A stretch of DNA of 59,723 nucleotides from assembly GCA_003241485.1 (NCBI GenBank), contig QFQD01000013.1, forward strand, positions 1 to 59,723. The letters are read 5' to 3'. Source of the DNA: Ancylobacter novellus. Its GTDB lineage: Bacteria; Pseudomonadota; Alphaproteobacteria; Rhizobiales; Xanthobacteraceae. Below are positions 1 to 8,994 of the stretch, in pieces. The position numbers and the translations under genes were made by a program. Numbering within the stretch: the first letter of the stretch is position 1; each line of letters opens with the position of its first letter. A model generated the notes under the pieces. That model ran no database searches. It was not told where the DNA came from and saw only the letters and a program-made list of their open reading frames with translations.

Positions 1-55
1 AGCGCCGATGGTACTATGTCTCAAGACCTGGGAGAGTAGGTCGCTGCCAGGCCTG
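1..55 (+). rRNA. rrf: 5S ribosomal RNA, 3' end (partial)
   Basis: The first ~55 bases match the conserved 3' third of bacterial 5S rRNA: a GATGGTACT segment, then GGGAGAGTAGGTCGCTGCCAG and a GCCT closing strand. The 5' part lies outside the window. A strong terminator follows within 35 bases, so this is the end of an rrn operon. The tRNA-fMet gene that often follows 5S in alphaproteobacteria is not seen. The exact 3' end is judged by eye. Confidence 0.9.
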
Positions 56-86
56 CAAAACACAGCACGCTTCTATCGAGCCCAAA

Positions 87-125
87 TCAAACGCCGCCCG
101 CGCTAATCCGCAGGGCGGCGTTTGA
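87..125 (+). terminator. rRNA operon intrinsic terminator
   Basis: A perfect 13-bp inverted repeat (87-99 with 113-125, core CAAACGCCGCCC/GGGCGGCGTTTG) encloses a 13-base loop, and the descending arm ends in TTTG. It lies about 32 bases after the 5S end, where the rrn transcript should stop. The stretch from here to about 417 holds no convincing gene; short open frames there have codon usage unlike the neighbours. Confidence 0.85.
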
Positions 126-417
126 CGTTGTCCAAACCCGCGCCGCGGGAAGTCGGAGCCCATCGCAAAAGCGCTGCTGCTGACAAGCGCCATTCAGATC
201 GCAGGTCCTCGACCGCGGCCATGGCTCGCCGGCGTCGAACTCGCGAGGCTGGTCCCGCAGGCCGGGTGATCCGTCGCGCGCCCGCGCCCGTACAAGGGCA
301 ATGATGCGCGTCACCGACAGAACTTGGCCCGATGTCGCCATGGACTCACACGGTGCTGAGACTGATGCGAATGAAGGGCGGCCTTCCCGCTCGTGCAGCG
401 GGACGCCTGCTGCCCCA

Positions 418-1227
418 GTGCGCCGTCACGCGTATAAAATTAGGCGGCTAATAGTAACTTTTGCCGGGTTGATCGCCTTCGCCAGCCCTGTCGTGGCACT
501 TTCTCCGCTTGATCTGCTGAACGGCGTTGCACGGCTGGGCACGTATCGCGCCTTCTCCGGTATTTCCTACGGCCCGGGACCGCGGCATCAGCTCGACGTC
601 TATCAGCCTGCTGGCGTTGGAACGTCGCGCCCGGTCACGGTCATTCCCGACTACCGGCTGTACCCGCAGGTGCGCTTTCCCGCCTTTCTCGAAGATGCGG
701 CGGCCGCGGTGCGCTGGGTGCACGACCATGCGGCGGACTATGGCGGGGACCCCGAACGTATCGTCCTTGTCGGCCATTCCGCCGGTGCGCATATCGCGGC
801 CATGCTGGCACTCAATCCGCGCTGGTTGGCTGGCGTAGGTCTCGATGCCCACCGGGACATCAAGGGCATGGCCGGTCTAGCGGGGCCATATGATTTCCTG
901 CCGTTGAAAGATGACACGCTCAAGATGATCTTCGGCCCGACGAAACAGTTGGCCCGCACGCAGCCGATCACCTTTGCGAGCGGACATGCCGTACCCTTGT
1001 TTCTGGCGGCGGGGCGGCGCGACACCACGGTGGATCCCGGCAACAGCACCCGGCTGGCTGAGAGCGTTCGCACGCGCGGCGGCGTGACGACGGTGCGGCT
1101 ATATGACGGGGTCGACCATCGCACCCTTCTGGGCGCATTTTCGCCGCCGCTGCGCTTCCTCGCTCCGGTTCTCGCGGATACCGCGGCCTTTGTCCGCTCG
1201 GTTACGGGCGATGCGCCGCCGCGGTGA
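418..1227 (+). CDS. Secreted alpha/beta hydrolase with internal deletion of the oxyanion segment
   Basis: Alpha/beta hydrolase of the exported carboxylesterase type. The frame is open from ATG 301, but the 301-417 part has poor codon bias. A GTG at 418 puts a basic end and hydrophobic signal segment (ending near ASPVVA) at the N-terminus, so I prefer that start (269 aa). The nucleophile elbow GHSAGAH (Ser121) and a C-terminal DHR His region are present. In relatives a ~30-residue stretch with a YGGSW-type oxyanion loop separates the strand ending VxV from the PDYRLYP motif. Here RPVTV runs straight into IPDYRLYP (bases 630-655). This looks like an in-frame deletion across a GTCA/GGTC-type repeat, so activity is doubtful. 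The family assignment is firm; loss of function is inference. Confidence 0.75.
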   Translation: MRRHAYKIRRLIVTFAGLIAFASPVVALSPLDLLNGVARLGTYRAFSGISYGPGPRHQLDVYQPAGVGTSRPVTVIPDYRLYPQVRFPAFLEDAAAAVRWVHDHAADYGGDPERIVLVGHSAGAHIAAMLALNPRWLAGVGLDAHRDIKGMAGLAGPYDFLPLKDDTLKMIFGPTKQLARTQPITFASGHAVPLFLAAGRRDTTVDPGNSTRLAESVRTRGGVTTVRLYDGVDHRTLLGAFSPPLRFLAPVLADTAAFVRSVTGDAPPR

Positions 1228-1300
1228 GCGGCGGGGAAGGGTGGATGCGCGACACGGATCGGAAAAAGTTTTCGTACAAAGAAAAATATATTCCTAAAGA

Positions 1301-1329
1301 TTGACGCCGGTTCGGGGGGCGCCTAGAAA
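1301..1329 (+). promoter_or_regulatory. Candidate sigma-70 promoter for glxBCD
   Basis: TTGACG at 1301-1306 and TAGAAA at 1324-1329 are separated by exactly 17 bases, placing a start point near 1336 and leaving a short leader before the ATG at 1363. A GGAGG ribosome site at about 1350 precedes that start codon. The AT-rich block at 1262-1300 just upstream could serve as an UP element or operator. Seen by eye only. Confidence 0.5.
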
Positions 1330-1362
1330 CGGGGCGAACACTCGATACGGAGGCCCCACGGC

Positions 1363-2244
1363 ATGTGCGGCATTGTCGGCCTGTTTCTCAAGGACCCCAA
1401 GCTGGAGCCCGAACTCGGCTCCATGCTGGCAGTCATGCTCGATGTGATGTGCGATCGCGGCCCGGACTCGGCGGGTTTTGCCGTTTATGGCAACGGCGCG
1501 CCAGGGCTGGTAAAACTCACACTACGCGGCCCGGCGGGGACGGATTTCGCAGCGCTCGGCGCGGCCATCGGGCAGCCCATTATCCCGCGCGACACCCATG
1601 CGGTGCTTAGCGTGCCGAAGGCGGATGAGGCCGGTGTGCGCGCGACGCTCGCGCGCCTTGCCCCAGACATCCGTGTGGTGGGCGTCGGCCAGCGCATGGA
1701 ACTCTACAAGGAAGTCGGCCTGCCGATCGATGTCGCCCGCCGCTTCAAGCTGGAGACCATGGCTGGCACCCACGCCATCGGCCATACCCGCATGGCGACC
1801 GAGAGCGCGGTGACCACCGAAGGCGCGCACCCTTTCTCTACCGGACCTGACCAGTGCCTCGTGCACAATGGCTCGCTGTCGAACCATGCTGGTGTGCGCC
1901 GCCGTCTGGCGCGCGAGGGCGTGAATGTCGACACCGAGAACGACAGCGAAGTTGCCGCTGCCTATCTCACCTACCGCATCGCCCAGGGCGATACGCTCGG
2001 GGAGGCGCTGACGCACTCGCTCGACGATCTCGACGGCTTCTACACCTTCGTGGTTGGCACCGAGAGCGGCTTCGGCGTGTTGCGCGACCCGATCGCCTGC
2101 AAGCCGGCCGTCATGGCGGAAACCGACGCCTATGTCGCCTTCGGCTCGGAATATCGCGCGCTTGCCGGCCTGCCGGGTATTGGCAACGCCCGGGTTTTTG
2201 AACCCGAGCCGTCACGTGTCTATTTCTGGGATCGCGCAGCATGA
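1363..2244 (+). CDS. glxB: Class II glutamine amidotransferase GlxB (MgsA-like)
   Basis: Class-II (Ntn) glutaminase domain, 293 aa. Met removal would expose catalytic Cys2 in MCGIVGLF. The RGPDSAG segment (residues 32-38), GHTRMAT and HNGSL loops are the usual substrate-site motifs of glutamate synthase and purF-type amidotransferases. In split glutamate-synthase systems this subunit frees ammonia or an amine from an amide donor. It equals GlxB of rhizobia and MgsA of N-methylglutamate synthase in methylamine users. A GGAGG site precedes the ATG, and the stop overlaps the glxC start (ATGA), so the two are translationally coupled. Whether the amine is ammonia or methylamine cannot be read from the sequence. 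Confidence 0.9.
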   Translation: MCGIVGLFLKDPKLEPELGSMLAVMLDVMCDRGPDSAGFAVYGNGAPGLVKLTLRGPAGTDFAALGAAIGQPIIPRDTHAVLSVPKADEAGVRATLARLAPDIRVVGVGQRMELYKEVGLPIDVARRFKLETMAGTHAIGHTRMATESAVTTEGAHPFSTGPDQCLVHNGSLSNHAGVRRRLAREGVNVDTENDSEVAAAYLTYRIAQGDTLGEALTHSLDDLDGFYTFVVGTESGFGVLRDPIACKPAVMAETDAYVAFGSEYRALAGLPGIGNARVFEPEPSRVYFWDRAA

Positions 2245-2966
2245 ATCTCTCCGCCAGCCGGCTTCCCTCAGCGGATCCAACCTTTGTCGACCTCGGCGCC
2301 ACCAGCCTGCGTGAGCTAAATTCCACGCTGCACAAGCTCGGCGCCGATACGAACGAGACCTATTGGAAGATCGCCAATCCCGCCGGGCGGCACGCCGTCG
2401 CCGCGGGTCTGGACGCGCCCATTACTGTCGAGATCGACGGGCCCGTTGGCTATTACTGCGCCGGTATGAACAAGCAGGCGAGCGTCATCATCAACGGCAA
2501 TGCCGGCGTCGGCGTCGCCGAGAACATGATGAGTGGCTTCGTCCATGTGAAGGGCGATGCCAGCCAGGCGGCGGGTGCGACCGGTCTTGGCGGGCTGTTG
2601 CTGATCGATGGCAACGCCTCCGCGCGCTGCGGCATCTCGATGAAGGGCATCGACATCGTGGTGAAGGGCTCGATCGGTCATATGTCCGCCTTCATGGCGC
2701 AGGCCGGCACGCTCACCGTGCTGGGCGATGCCGGAGAGGCGCTCGGCGATAGCCTGTACGAGGCCAAGCTCTTCGTGCGCGGTTCCGTCGGCAGCCTCGG
2801 CGCCGACTGCATCGAGAAGGAGATGCGCGAGGAGCACAAGACGCTGCTGGCCTTGAAACTCAAGGAGGCCGGGCTCTTCGGCGAGGTCGATATCTCGGAA
2901 TTCCGCCGCTATGGCTCGGCGCGAACGCTCTACCATTTCCACGTCGACAACGTGTCGAGCTACTGA
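2241..2966 (+). CDS. glxC: GlxC (MgsB-like), glutamate synthase GXGXG-domain subunit
   Basis: A 241-residue protein made of the right-handed beta-helix (GXGXG) domain found at the C-terminus of the glutamate synthase large subunit. Repeating turns with Gly-Asn/Gly-Asp (INGNAGVGV, VKGDASQ, IDGNASARCG, VLGDAGEALG) are visible through residues 90-180. In GltB this domain is structural and bridges the glutaminase and synthase parts; here it is a separate subunit between GlxB and GlxD. The start overlaps the glxB stop by 4 bases and glxD begins 8 bases after the stop, as expected for a fixed-ratio complex. Equivalent to MgsB of N-methylglutamate synthase. Confidence 0.88.
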   Translation: MNLSASRLPSADPTFVDLGATSLRELNSTLHKLGADTNETYWKIANPAGRHAVAAGLDAPITVEIDGPVGYYCAGMNKQASVIINGNAGVGVAENMMSGFVHVKGDASQAAGATGLGGLLLIDGNASARCGISMKGIDIVVKGSIGHMSAFMAQAGTLTVLGDAGEALGDSLYEAKLFVRGSVGSLGADCIEKEMREEHKTLLALKLKEAGLFGEVDISEFRRYGSARTLYHFHVDNVSSY

Positions 2967-2974
2967 GGCGCGCG

Positions 2975-4312
2975 ATGACCGACCACAGCAATATTCCGCG
3001 CACCACGCCGCGTTACTCGTCGACCTTCGACGAATACACGCTGTCGGAAATCCGCCGCGCGGCGGCGACCGGCATCTATGATATTCGCGGCGGCGGCGCC
3101 AAGCGCAAGGTTCCCCATTTCGACGACCTGCTCTTCCTCGGCGCTTCCATGTCGCGCTACCCGCTGGAAGGCTATCGCGAGAAGTGCTCGACCGAGGTCG
3201 TGCTCGGCACGCGCTTCGCCAAGAAGCCGATCGAGTTGAAGATTCCGATCACCATTGCCGGCATGAGCTTCGGTTCGCTCTCCGCCAATGCGAAGGAAGC
3301 GCTCGGGCGCGGCGCCTCGGCCATGGGCACGTCGACCACCACGGGCGACGGCGGCATGACCAATGAGGAGCGCGGCCACTCGACCCAGCTGGTCTACCAG
3401 TATCTGCCCTCGCGCTATGGCATGAACCCGGACGATCTCAAGCGCGCCGATGCCATCGAGGTGGTGGTCGGGCAGGGCGCCAAGCCCGGCGGCGGCGGCA
3501 TGTTGCTCGGCCAGAAGATCACCGAGCGCGTGGCGCGGATGCGTACGCTTCCCGTCGGTATCGACCAGCGCTCGGCCTGCCGTCATCCGGACTGGACCGG
3601 GCCGGACGACCTCGAGATCAAGATCGAGGAACTGCGCGAGATCACCGATTGGGAAAAGCCGATCTATGTGAAGGTGGGCGCCGCGCGGCCCTATTACGAC
3701 ACGGCGCTTGCGGTGAAGGCGGGCGCGGATGTCGTGGTCGTCGACGGCATGCAGGGTGGCACGGCCGCGACGCAGGAAGTGTTCATCGAAAATGTCGGCA
3801 TTCCCACCCTCGCCGCCGTCCGGCAGGCAGTGAAGGCGCTGCAGGATCTCGGCATGCACCGCAAGGTGCAGCTCATCGTCTCCGGCGGTATCCGTAACGG
3901 GGCGGATGTGGCAAAGGCATTGGCGCTCGGGGCCGACGCGGTCGCGATCGGCACTGCGGCACTGGTCGCCTTGGGCGACAATGACCCCCATTATGCCGCC
4001 GAGTACGAGGCCCTGGGCAGCAAGCCCGGCGCCTATGACGACTGGCATGAAGGGCGCGACCCCGCCGGCATCACCACGCAGGACCCCGCGCTGATGGCGC
4101 GGCTCGACCCGGTTGCCGCCGGTCGACGGCTCGCCAATTATCTCGCCGTGCTGACGCTGGAGACGCAGACCATCGCCCGCGCTTGCGGCAAGAGCCATGT
4201 CCATAATCTGGAGCCGGAGGACCTGGTGGCGCTGACCATCGAGGCGGCAGCCATGGCCAATGTGCCGCTCGCAGGGACCAACTGGATTCCCGGCAGTAAC
4301 GGCAACTTCTGA
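2975..4312 (+). CDS. glxD: FMN-binding glutamate synthase family protein GlxD (MgsC-like)
   Basis: The 445-residue catalytic subunit of the split glutamate-synthase family: a TIM barrel binding FMN. Visible markers are AGMSFGSLS (about residue 94), the GQGAKPGGGGML loop near 165-176, VVDGMQGGTAAT (about 250) and the phosphate-binding SGGIRNGADVAKALALGADAV region (split here into its parts: SGGIRNGADV, then KALALGADAV). It would add an amine to 2-oxoglutarate (or transfer it to glutamate) using electrons from an unknown donor. Only one Cys-rich spot (SACRHPDW) is seen, so a full 3Fe-4S ligand set is not obvious. A strong hairpin follows the stop, before glnT. Confidence 0.9.
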   Translation: MTDHSNIPRTTPRYSSTFDEYTLSEIRRAAATGIYDIRGGGAKRKVPHFDDLLFLGASMSRYPLEGYREKCSTEVVLGTRFAKKPIELKIPITIAGMSFGSLSANAKEALGRGASAMGTSTTTGDGGMTNEERGHSTQLVYQYLPSRYGMNPDDLKRADAIEVVVGQGAKPGGGGMLLGQKITERVARMRTLPVGIDQRSACRHPDWTGPDDLEIKIEELREITDWEKPIYVKVGAARPYYDTALAVKAGADVVVVDGMQGGTAATQEVFIENVGIPTLAAVRQAVKALQDLGMHRKVQLIVSGGIRNGADVAKALALGADAVAIGTAALVALGDNDPHYAAEYEALGSKPGAYDDWHEGRDPAGITTQDPALMARLDPVAAGRRLANYLAVLTLETQTIARACGKSHVHNLEPEDLVALTIEAAAMANVPLAGTNWIPGSNGNF

Positions 4313-4323
4313 CAGACTTCTCA

Positions 4324-4349
4324 AAACCCCGCGCCTCGGCGCGGGGTTT
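4324..4349 (+). terminator. Strong hairpin between glxD and glnT
   Basis: Perfect 12-bp inverted repeat AAACCCCGCGCC (4324-4335) and GGCGCGGGGTTT (4338-4349) with a 2-base centre, realistically a 4-base loop. It starts 11 bases after the glxD stop and ends in TTT, so it reads as an intrinsic terminator with a short U tract. If it works partially it would lower glnT expression; otherwise glnT needs its own promoter in 4350-4416. Confidence 0.75.
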
Positions 4350-4416
4350 GCACGTCGACGACACGCAACGAGCTCCAGAAGGGGCCGGGGAACAGCACGA
4401 AACCGGATTGCATCAC

Positions 4417-5721
4417 ATGGCCAACGATCTTGCCCACGCTGCCAAAGAACTCGGCATCAAGTATTTCCTGATCTCCTATGTCGACCTGTTCGGCGGCCTC
4501 CGGGCCAAGCTGGTGCCTGCCTCCGCGATTGGCGGCATGCAGAAGGCCGGTGCCGGCTTTGCCGGTTTCGCCACATGGCTCGACATGTCGCCGGCCGACC
4601 CGGATCTGTTCGCCGTTCCCGATGCGGAGAGCCTCATCCAGCTGCCGTGGAAGCCGGAGGTCGGCTGGCTCGCCTCCGACCTCGTGATGAACGATGAGCT
4701 GGTGGCGCAGGCCCCGCGCAACGTGCTCAAGAACACCATGATCGGGGCCGATTCCATCGGCTATCTGATGAAGACCGGAGTGGAGTGCGAGTTCTTCCTG
4801 ACCACGGCCGACGGCCAGAAGATCTCCGACACTGCCGACAATGCGACCAAGCCTTGCTACGACCAGTCCGCCCTGATGCGCCGCTATGAGGTCATCAAGG
4901 AGCTGTGCGACTGCATGCTCACGCTGGGCTGGGGCCCCTACCAGAACGACCATGAGGACGCCAACGGCCAGTTCGAGATGAACTGGAACTTCGCCGATGC
5001 GCTGGTGACGGCCGACCGCCACGTGTTCTTCAAATACATGGCGCGGGCGATCGCCGAGAAGCACGGCCTGCGCGCCACCTTCATGCCCAAGCCCTTCATC
5101 GACCTCACCGGCTCCGGCTGCCACATGCACACCTCGCTGTGGAGTGCCGACGGGGCCAATCTGTTCGAGGACGAGACGGGCGAGCTCGGCCTGTCCGATA
5201 TCGGCTACAACTTCATTGGTGGCCTGATCCACAATGCCGACGCGCTCTGCGCCTTCACCAACCCGACGGTAAATTCCTACAAGCGCATCAACGCCCCGCG
5301 CACGGTCTCGGGCGCGACCTGGGCGCCGAACACGGTCACCTATACCGGCAACAACCGCACCCACATGATCCGCATTCCCGATGCGGGGCGGCTGGAGCTG
5401 CGCCTGCCGGACGGCGCGGCGAACCCCTATCTCGCCCCCGCCGCCGTGCTGGCCGCCGGTCTCGATGGCATCCAGAACCAGCGCGATCCGGGCAAGCGGC
5501 TCGACATCAACATGTACACGGACGGGCACAAGGTGCGCGGCGCCAAGAAGCTGCCGCTCAACCTGCTCGATGCCATCCGCGCGCTCGGCAAGTCGACCGT
5601 GCTGCGCGGCGCGCTCGGCGCCCCGCTCATCGACGGCTATGTGAAGCTGAAGACCGAGGAATGGGACGCCTATTCGCGCCACCTCACCCAGTGGGAGCGC
5701 GACAACACGCTGGATATCTAA
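4417..5721 (+). CDS. glnT: Glutamine synthetase family protein GlnT / gamma-glutamylmethylamide synthetase-like
   Basis: Glutamine-synthetase-fold ligase, 434 aa from ATG 4417 (MANDLAH). An upstream in-frame extension from 4348 crosses the hairpin and is rejected. The ATP-site signature KPFIDLTGSGCHMHTS lies at residues 225-240, and metal-binding acids sit in GVECEFF (about 121-127) and QFEMNW (185-190). The family joins glutamate to ammonia (GlnT) or to methylamine (GmaS). Adjacency to glxBCD is the arrangement of both rhizobial glx-glnT and mgs-gmaS loci. The mgdABCD dehydrogenase genes that complete the N-methylglutamate pathway are not in the window, so substrate is open. Confidence 0.88.
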   Translation: MANDLAHAAKELGIKYFLISYVDLFGGLRAKLVPASAIGGMQKAGAGFAGFATWLDMSPADPDLFAVPDAESLIQLPWKPEVGWLASDLVMNDELVAQAPRNVLKNTMIGADSIGYLMKTGVECEFFLTTADGQKISDTADNATKPCYDQSALMRRYEVIKELCDCMLTLGWGPYQNDHEDANGQFEMNWNFADALVTADRHVFFKYMARAIAEKHGLRATFMPKPFIDLTGSGCHMHTSLWSADGANLFEDETGELGLSDIGYNFIGGLIHNADALCAFTNPTVNSYKRINAPRTVSGATWAPNTVTYTGNNRTHMIRIPDAGRLELRLPDGAANPYLAPAAVLAAGLDGIQNQRDPGKRLDINMYTDGHKVRGAKKLPLNLLDAIRALGKSTVLRGALGAPLIDGYVKLKTEEWDAYSRHLTQWERDNTLDI

Positions 5722-5729
5722 GCGCGGGG

Positions 5730-5748
5730 GGCCGGGTGTTGCCCGGCC
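5730..5748 (+). terminator. Possible terminator after glnT
   Basis: GGCCGGG (5730-5736) and CCCGGCC (5742-5748) form a 7-bp stem around a 5-base loop, 8 bases after the glnT stop. There is no U tract, so it may only protect the 3' end. Confidence 0.4.
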
Positions 5749-5795
5749 GCTCTCACCCCTCTCGCAATTCGCGCGGCACGCATTAGCTTCTCGGC

Positions 5796-8289
5796 GTGAC
5801 CAGCTTCGATCCCGCCAGCGATGACAGCCTGCCCGAGCCGTTCCAGAGCTGGTTCGCCAGCCGCGGCTGGGCGCCCCGCGAGCACCAGCTCGAACTGCTC
5901 GCGAAGGCGCGGGCCGGTCGCTCGACCCTGCTGATCGCCCCCACCGGCGCGGGCAAGACGCTGGCGGGCTTCCTGCCCAGCCTCGTGGAACTCGCCGAGC
6001 GGCCCCGTGCGCGCAACAGCCTGCGGCCGCCCGGCATCCACACGCTCTACATCTCCCCGCTCAAGGCCCTCGCCGTCGATGTCGCCCGCAATCTGGAGCG
6101 CCCGGCGGAGGAGATGGGGCTGCCGATACGCATCGAGACCCGCACCGGCGACACGCCGGCCTCGCGCCGCCAGCGCCAGCGCCGCGATCCGCCCGATATT
6201 CTGCTCACCACGCCGGAACAGATCGCGCTGCTGCTCGCCTCCGCCGATGCCGAGCACCTGTTCGGCGAACTGCGGCGCATCGTGCTGGACGAACTCCACG
6301 CCCTTGCCGGCTCCAAGCGCGGTGACCTCTTGTCGCTCGGCCTCGCGCGGCTGCGCAGGCTCGCGCCGGAGGCCCGGACCGTGGGGCTCTCCGCCACCGT
6401 GGCGGATCCCGACACGCTGCGCCGCTGGCTGGTGCCGCAGGCGGGCGGACACGAGATGGGCGACATGGTGATCGCCGAGGCCGGCGCGGCGCCTGATCTC
6501 TCCATGCTCGACAGCGTGGCCCATGTGCCGTGGGCCGGGCATACGGCGCGGCACTCGCTGAAGGAGATCTACAGCCTCATCGAGCGGCACGTCACCACGC
6601 TGGTCTTCGTCAATACCCGCATGCAGGCGGAGCTGCTGTTCCAGGAGCTGTGGCACATCAACGACGCCAACCTGCCGATCGCGCTGCATCACGGCTCGCT
6701 CGACGTCGCCCAGCGGCGCAAGGTGGAGGCGGCGATGGGTGAGGGCCGGCTGAAGGCGGTGGTGTGTACATCGTCGCTCGATCTCGGCATCGACTGGGGC
6801 GCGGTCGACCTCGTGGTGAATGTCGGGGCGCCGAAGGGCTCCTCACGGCTGATGCAGCGCATCGGCCGCGCCAATCATCGGCTCGACGAACCCTCGCGCG
6901 CGGTCCTCGTGCCGGCCAACCGCTTCGAGGTGCTGGAGTGCCGGGCGGCGCTGGAGGCCGTCCGCGCGGGCGCGCAGGACAGCGCGGTGATCCGCGCGGG
7001 CGCGCTCGACGTGCTGGCGCAGCACGTGCTCGGCATGGCCTGCGCGGGCCCGTTCGACGCGGATGAACTCTATGCGGAAGTCACCTCTGCCGAGCCCTAT
7101 GCCGAACTGCCGCGCAAGGATTTCGACGATGTCGTCGCCTTCAACGCCACCGGGGGCTATGCGCCAAATGAAAGATGGGCGCTGGCGCGTCGCCCATCCC
7201 GAGGTGGCGCAACAGTACCGGCTGAATGTCGGCACCATTGTCGAATCCACCATGCTGAAGGTGCGGCTCACCAGCGCCAAGGCGCGCTTCGGCGGGCGGG
7301 TGCTCGGTGAGGTGGAGGAGTATTTTGCCGAGCAGCTTAGCCCAGGCGACACTTTCGTCTTCGCCGGCGAGGTGCTGCAATTCCTGTCCATCGTCGAGAA
7401 CGAGGTCCGCGTCGCCCGTACCCACGCCACCGAGCCGAAGGTGCCGTCCTATGCCGGCGGCAAGTTTCCGCTCTCCACCTTCCTTGCCGCGCGGGTGCGG
7501 GCGCTGCTGGCGGAGCCCGCGCGCTGGGCGAGCCTGCCGGGGCAGGTGCATGAATGGCTCGAGCTGCAGAAGCTGCGCTCGCGCCTGCCGGGCTATGAGG
7601 ACCTGCTGGTGGAGAGCTTTCCGCGCGGCGGCCGGCACCATCTCGTAGCCTATCCCTTTGAGGGTCGGCTTGCCCACCAGACCCTCGGCATGCTGCTGAC
7701 GCGCCGGCTGGACCGGGCGGGTCTGCACCCGCTCGGCTTCATGGCCAATGACTATGCGCTGGCGATCTACGGCATTTCCGACATGTCGCTGGCGATCGCG
7801 CAGGGGCGGCTCGATCTCGATGCGCTGTTCGATGCCGACATGCTCGGCGACGACCTTGAGGAATGGCTCGCCGAATCCTCGCTGATGAAGCGTACTTTCC
7901 GGCAATGCGCGGTCATCGCCGGCCTGATCGAGCGCCGCTTTCCCGGCAAGGAGAAGAATTCGCGGCAGGTGACCATGTCCACCGATCTCGTCTATGACGT
8001 GCTGCGCCGGCACGAGCCCGACCATGTGCTGCTGCGCGCCGCGCGCGCGGATGCGGCGACGGGGCTGTTGGACATACGCCGGCTCTCCGACATGCTGGTG
8101 CGCATACGCGGGCGAATCGACCATGTCGCCCTGCCGCGTGTCTCGCCGCTGGCGGTGCCGGTGATGCTGGAGATCGGCCGGGAGATGGTGGCGGGTGCCG
8201 CGGCCGACGCGCTGCTCGCCGAGGCCGAGGATGAACTGATCAGGGAGGCCATGAGTGGCGCAGGCGTTGACGGAGACCGCGCGGGATGA
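5796..8289 (+). pseudogene. Ligase-associated DEXH-box helicase (Lhr-like), frameshifted
   Basis: Superfamily 2 helicase of the bacterial ligase-associated repair group. Walker A GAGKT lies near residue 50 (APTGAGKTL), the DELH box in VLDELHALAG, SATV motif III, and the RIGRANH motif VI about residue 355. The first frame (GTG 5796) runs to a stop at 7310, but homology leaves it after ATGGYA (7161-7163). It resumes in the next frame at RQMKDGRWR and continues to 8289, with the GTIVESTMLKVRL block and C-terminal domain intact. About ten residues of the LxxYERFAxI type are missing, so a ~32-base deletion at a GCG/GCGC microhomology explains both the gap and the frame change. pdeM follows with overlapping ends. 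Unless the base calls are wrong, only the helicase core would be made. Confidence 0.85.
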
Positions 8290-8983
8290 GGTGGAGCAAG
8301 AGGCCGGTGACGGCCTCGTGCTCGCGAACGTGCATCTCCGGCTCGACGTCTCCGGCGCGCTGTACTGGCCGCAGGAGCGCATGCTCATCGTCGCCGACCT
8401 GCATCTGGAGAAGGGCTCTTCCTTCGCCGCGCGTGGTGTACCGCTGCCGCCCTATGACACGCGCGCCACGCTCGCCGTGCTGGCGCAGATGTTGGAGCGC
8501 TGGCGCCCGCGCACGCTTGTTTCGCTCGGCGACAGCTTCCATGACCGGCGCGGGGTGGACCGCCTGGGCGCGCTGGAGCGGGAGGCGATCGGCGCCCTCG
8601 GGCGCGGGCGCGAACTGGTATGGATCGCCGGCAATCACGATCCCGAGCCGCTGGCCGGCATCGGCGGCACCTATGCGCGCGAGCTGAAGGTAGGGCCGCT
8701 CACTCTGCGTCACGAGCCGTCCGCCGGGGATGGCGCGGGCGAGGTCGCCGGGCATTTCCACCCCGTGGCGCGCCTTGTTGTGCGCGGGCGCGGCCTGCGC
8801 CGGCGCTGCTTCGTGACGGATGGGACACGCCTGGTGATGCCGGCGCTGGGCGCCTATGCCGGCGGGCTGAATGTGCGCGATGCCGCGCTGTCGGGACTGT
8901 TCGCGAAAGACTACGACGCCCATCTCGTGGGCGGCGCGCGCATCTACCGCATCGCCGGGCACGCCTGCCTGCCAGACCGCTGA
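8255..8983 (+). CDS. pdeM: Ligase-associated DNA damage response endonuclease PdeM
   Basis: Calcineurin-like metallophosphoesterase, 242 aa from GTG 8255, overlapping the helicase 3' end by 35 bases. All metal-binding motifs are present in order: DLHLEKG (about residue 49), GDSFHD (about 91), GNHD (about 128) and GHFHP (about 168). PdeM is one of four proteins (ATP-dependent ligase, MBL-fold exonuclease, DEXH helicase, PdeM) that often cluster in proteobacterial DNA repair loci. Only the helicase and PdeM occur here; the ligase and exonuclease genes are not in the window. The gene looks intact, although its partner helicase is broken. Confidence 0.9.
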   Translation: MAQALTETARDEVEQEAGDGLVLANVHLRLDVSGALYWPQERMLIVADLHLEKGSSFAARGVPLPPYDTRATLAVLAQMLERWRPRTLVSLGDSFHDRRGVDRLGALEREAIGALGRGRELVWIAGNHDPEPLAGIGGTYARELKVGPLTLRHEPSAGDGAGEVAGHFHPVARLVVRGRGLRRRCFVTDGTRLVMPALGAYAGGLNVRDAALSGLFAKDYDAHLVGGARIYRIAGHACLPDR

Positions 8984-8994
8984 GAGCTAGAAAA

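Noticed and set aside
56..417. tRNA-fMet or small gene after the 5S rRNA
   Set aside because: No cloverleaf or TTCRANTCC-type arm is visible, and the short frames here have non-coding composition.
2960..4324. 454-residue minus-strand frame
   Set aside because: Antisense to glxD, which is a clear family member in a coupled operon.
4321..5682. 453-residue minus-strand frame
   Set aside because: Antisense to glnT, which has the glutamine synthetase signature.
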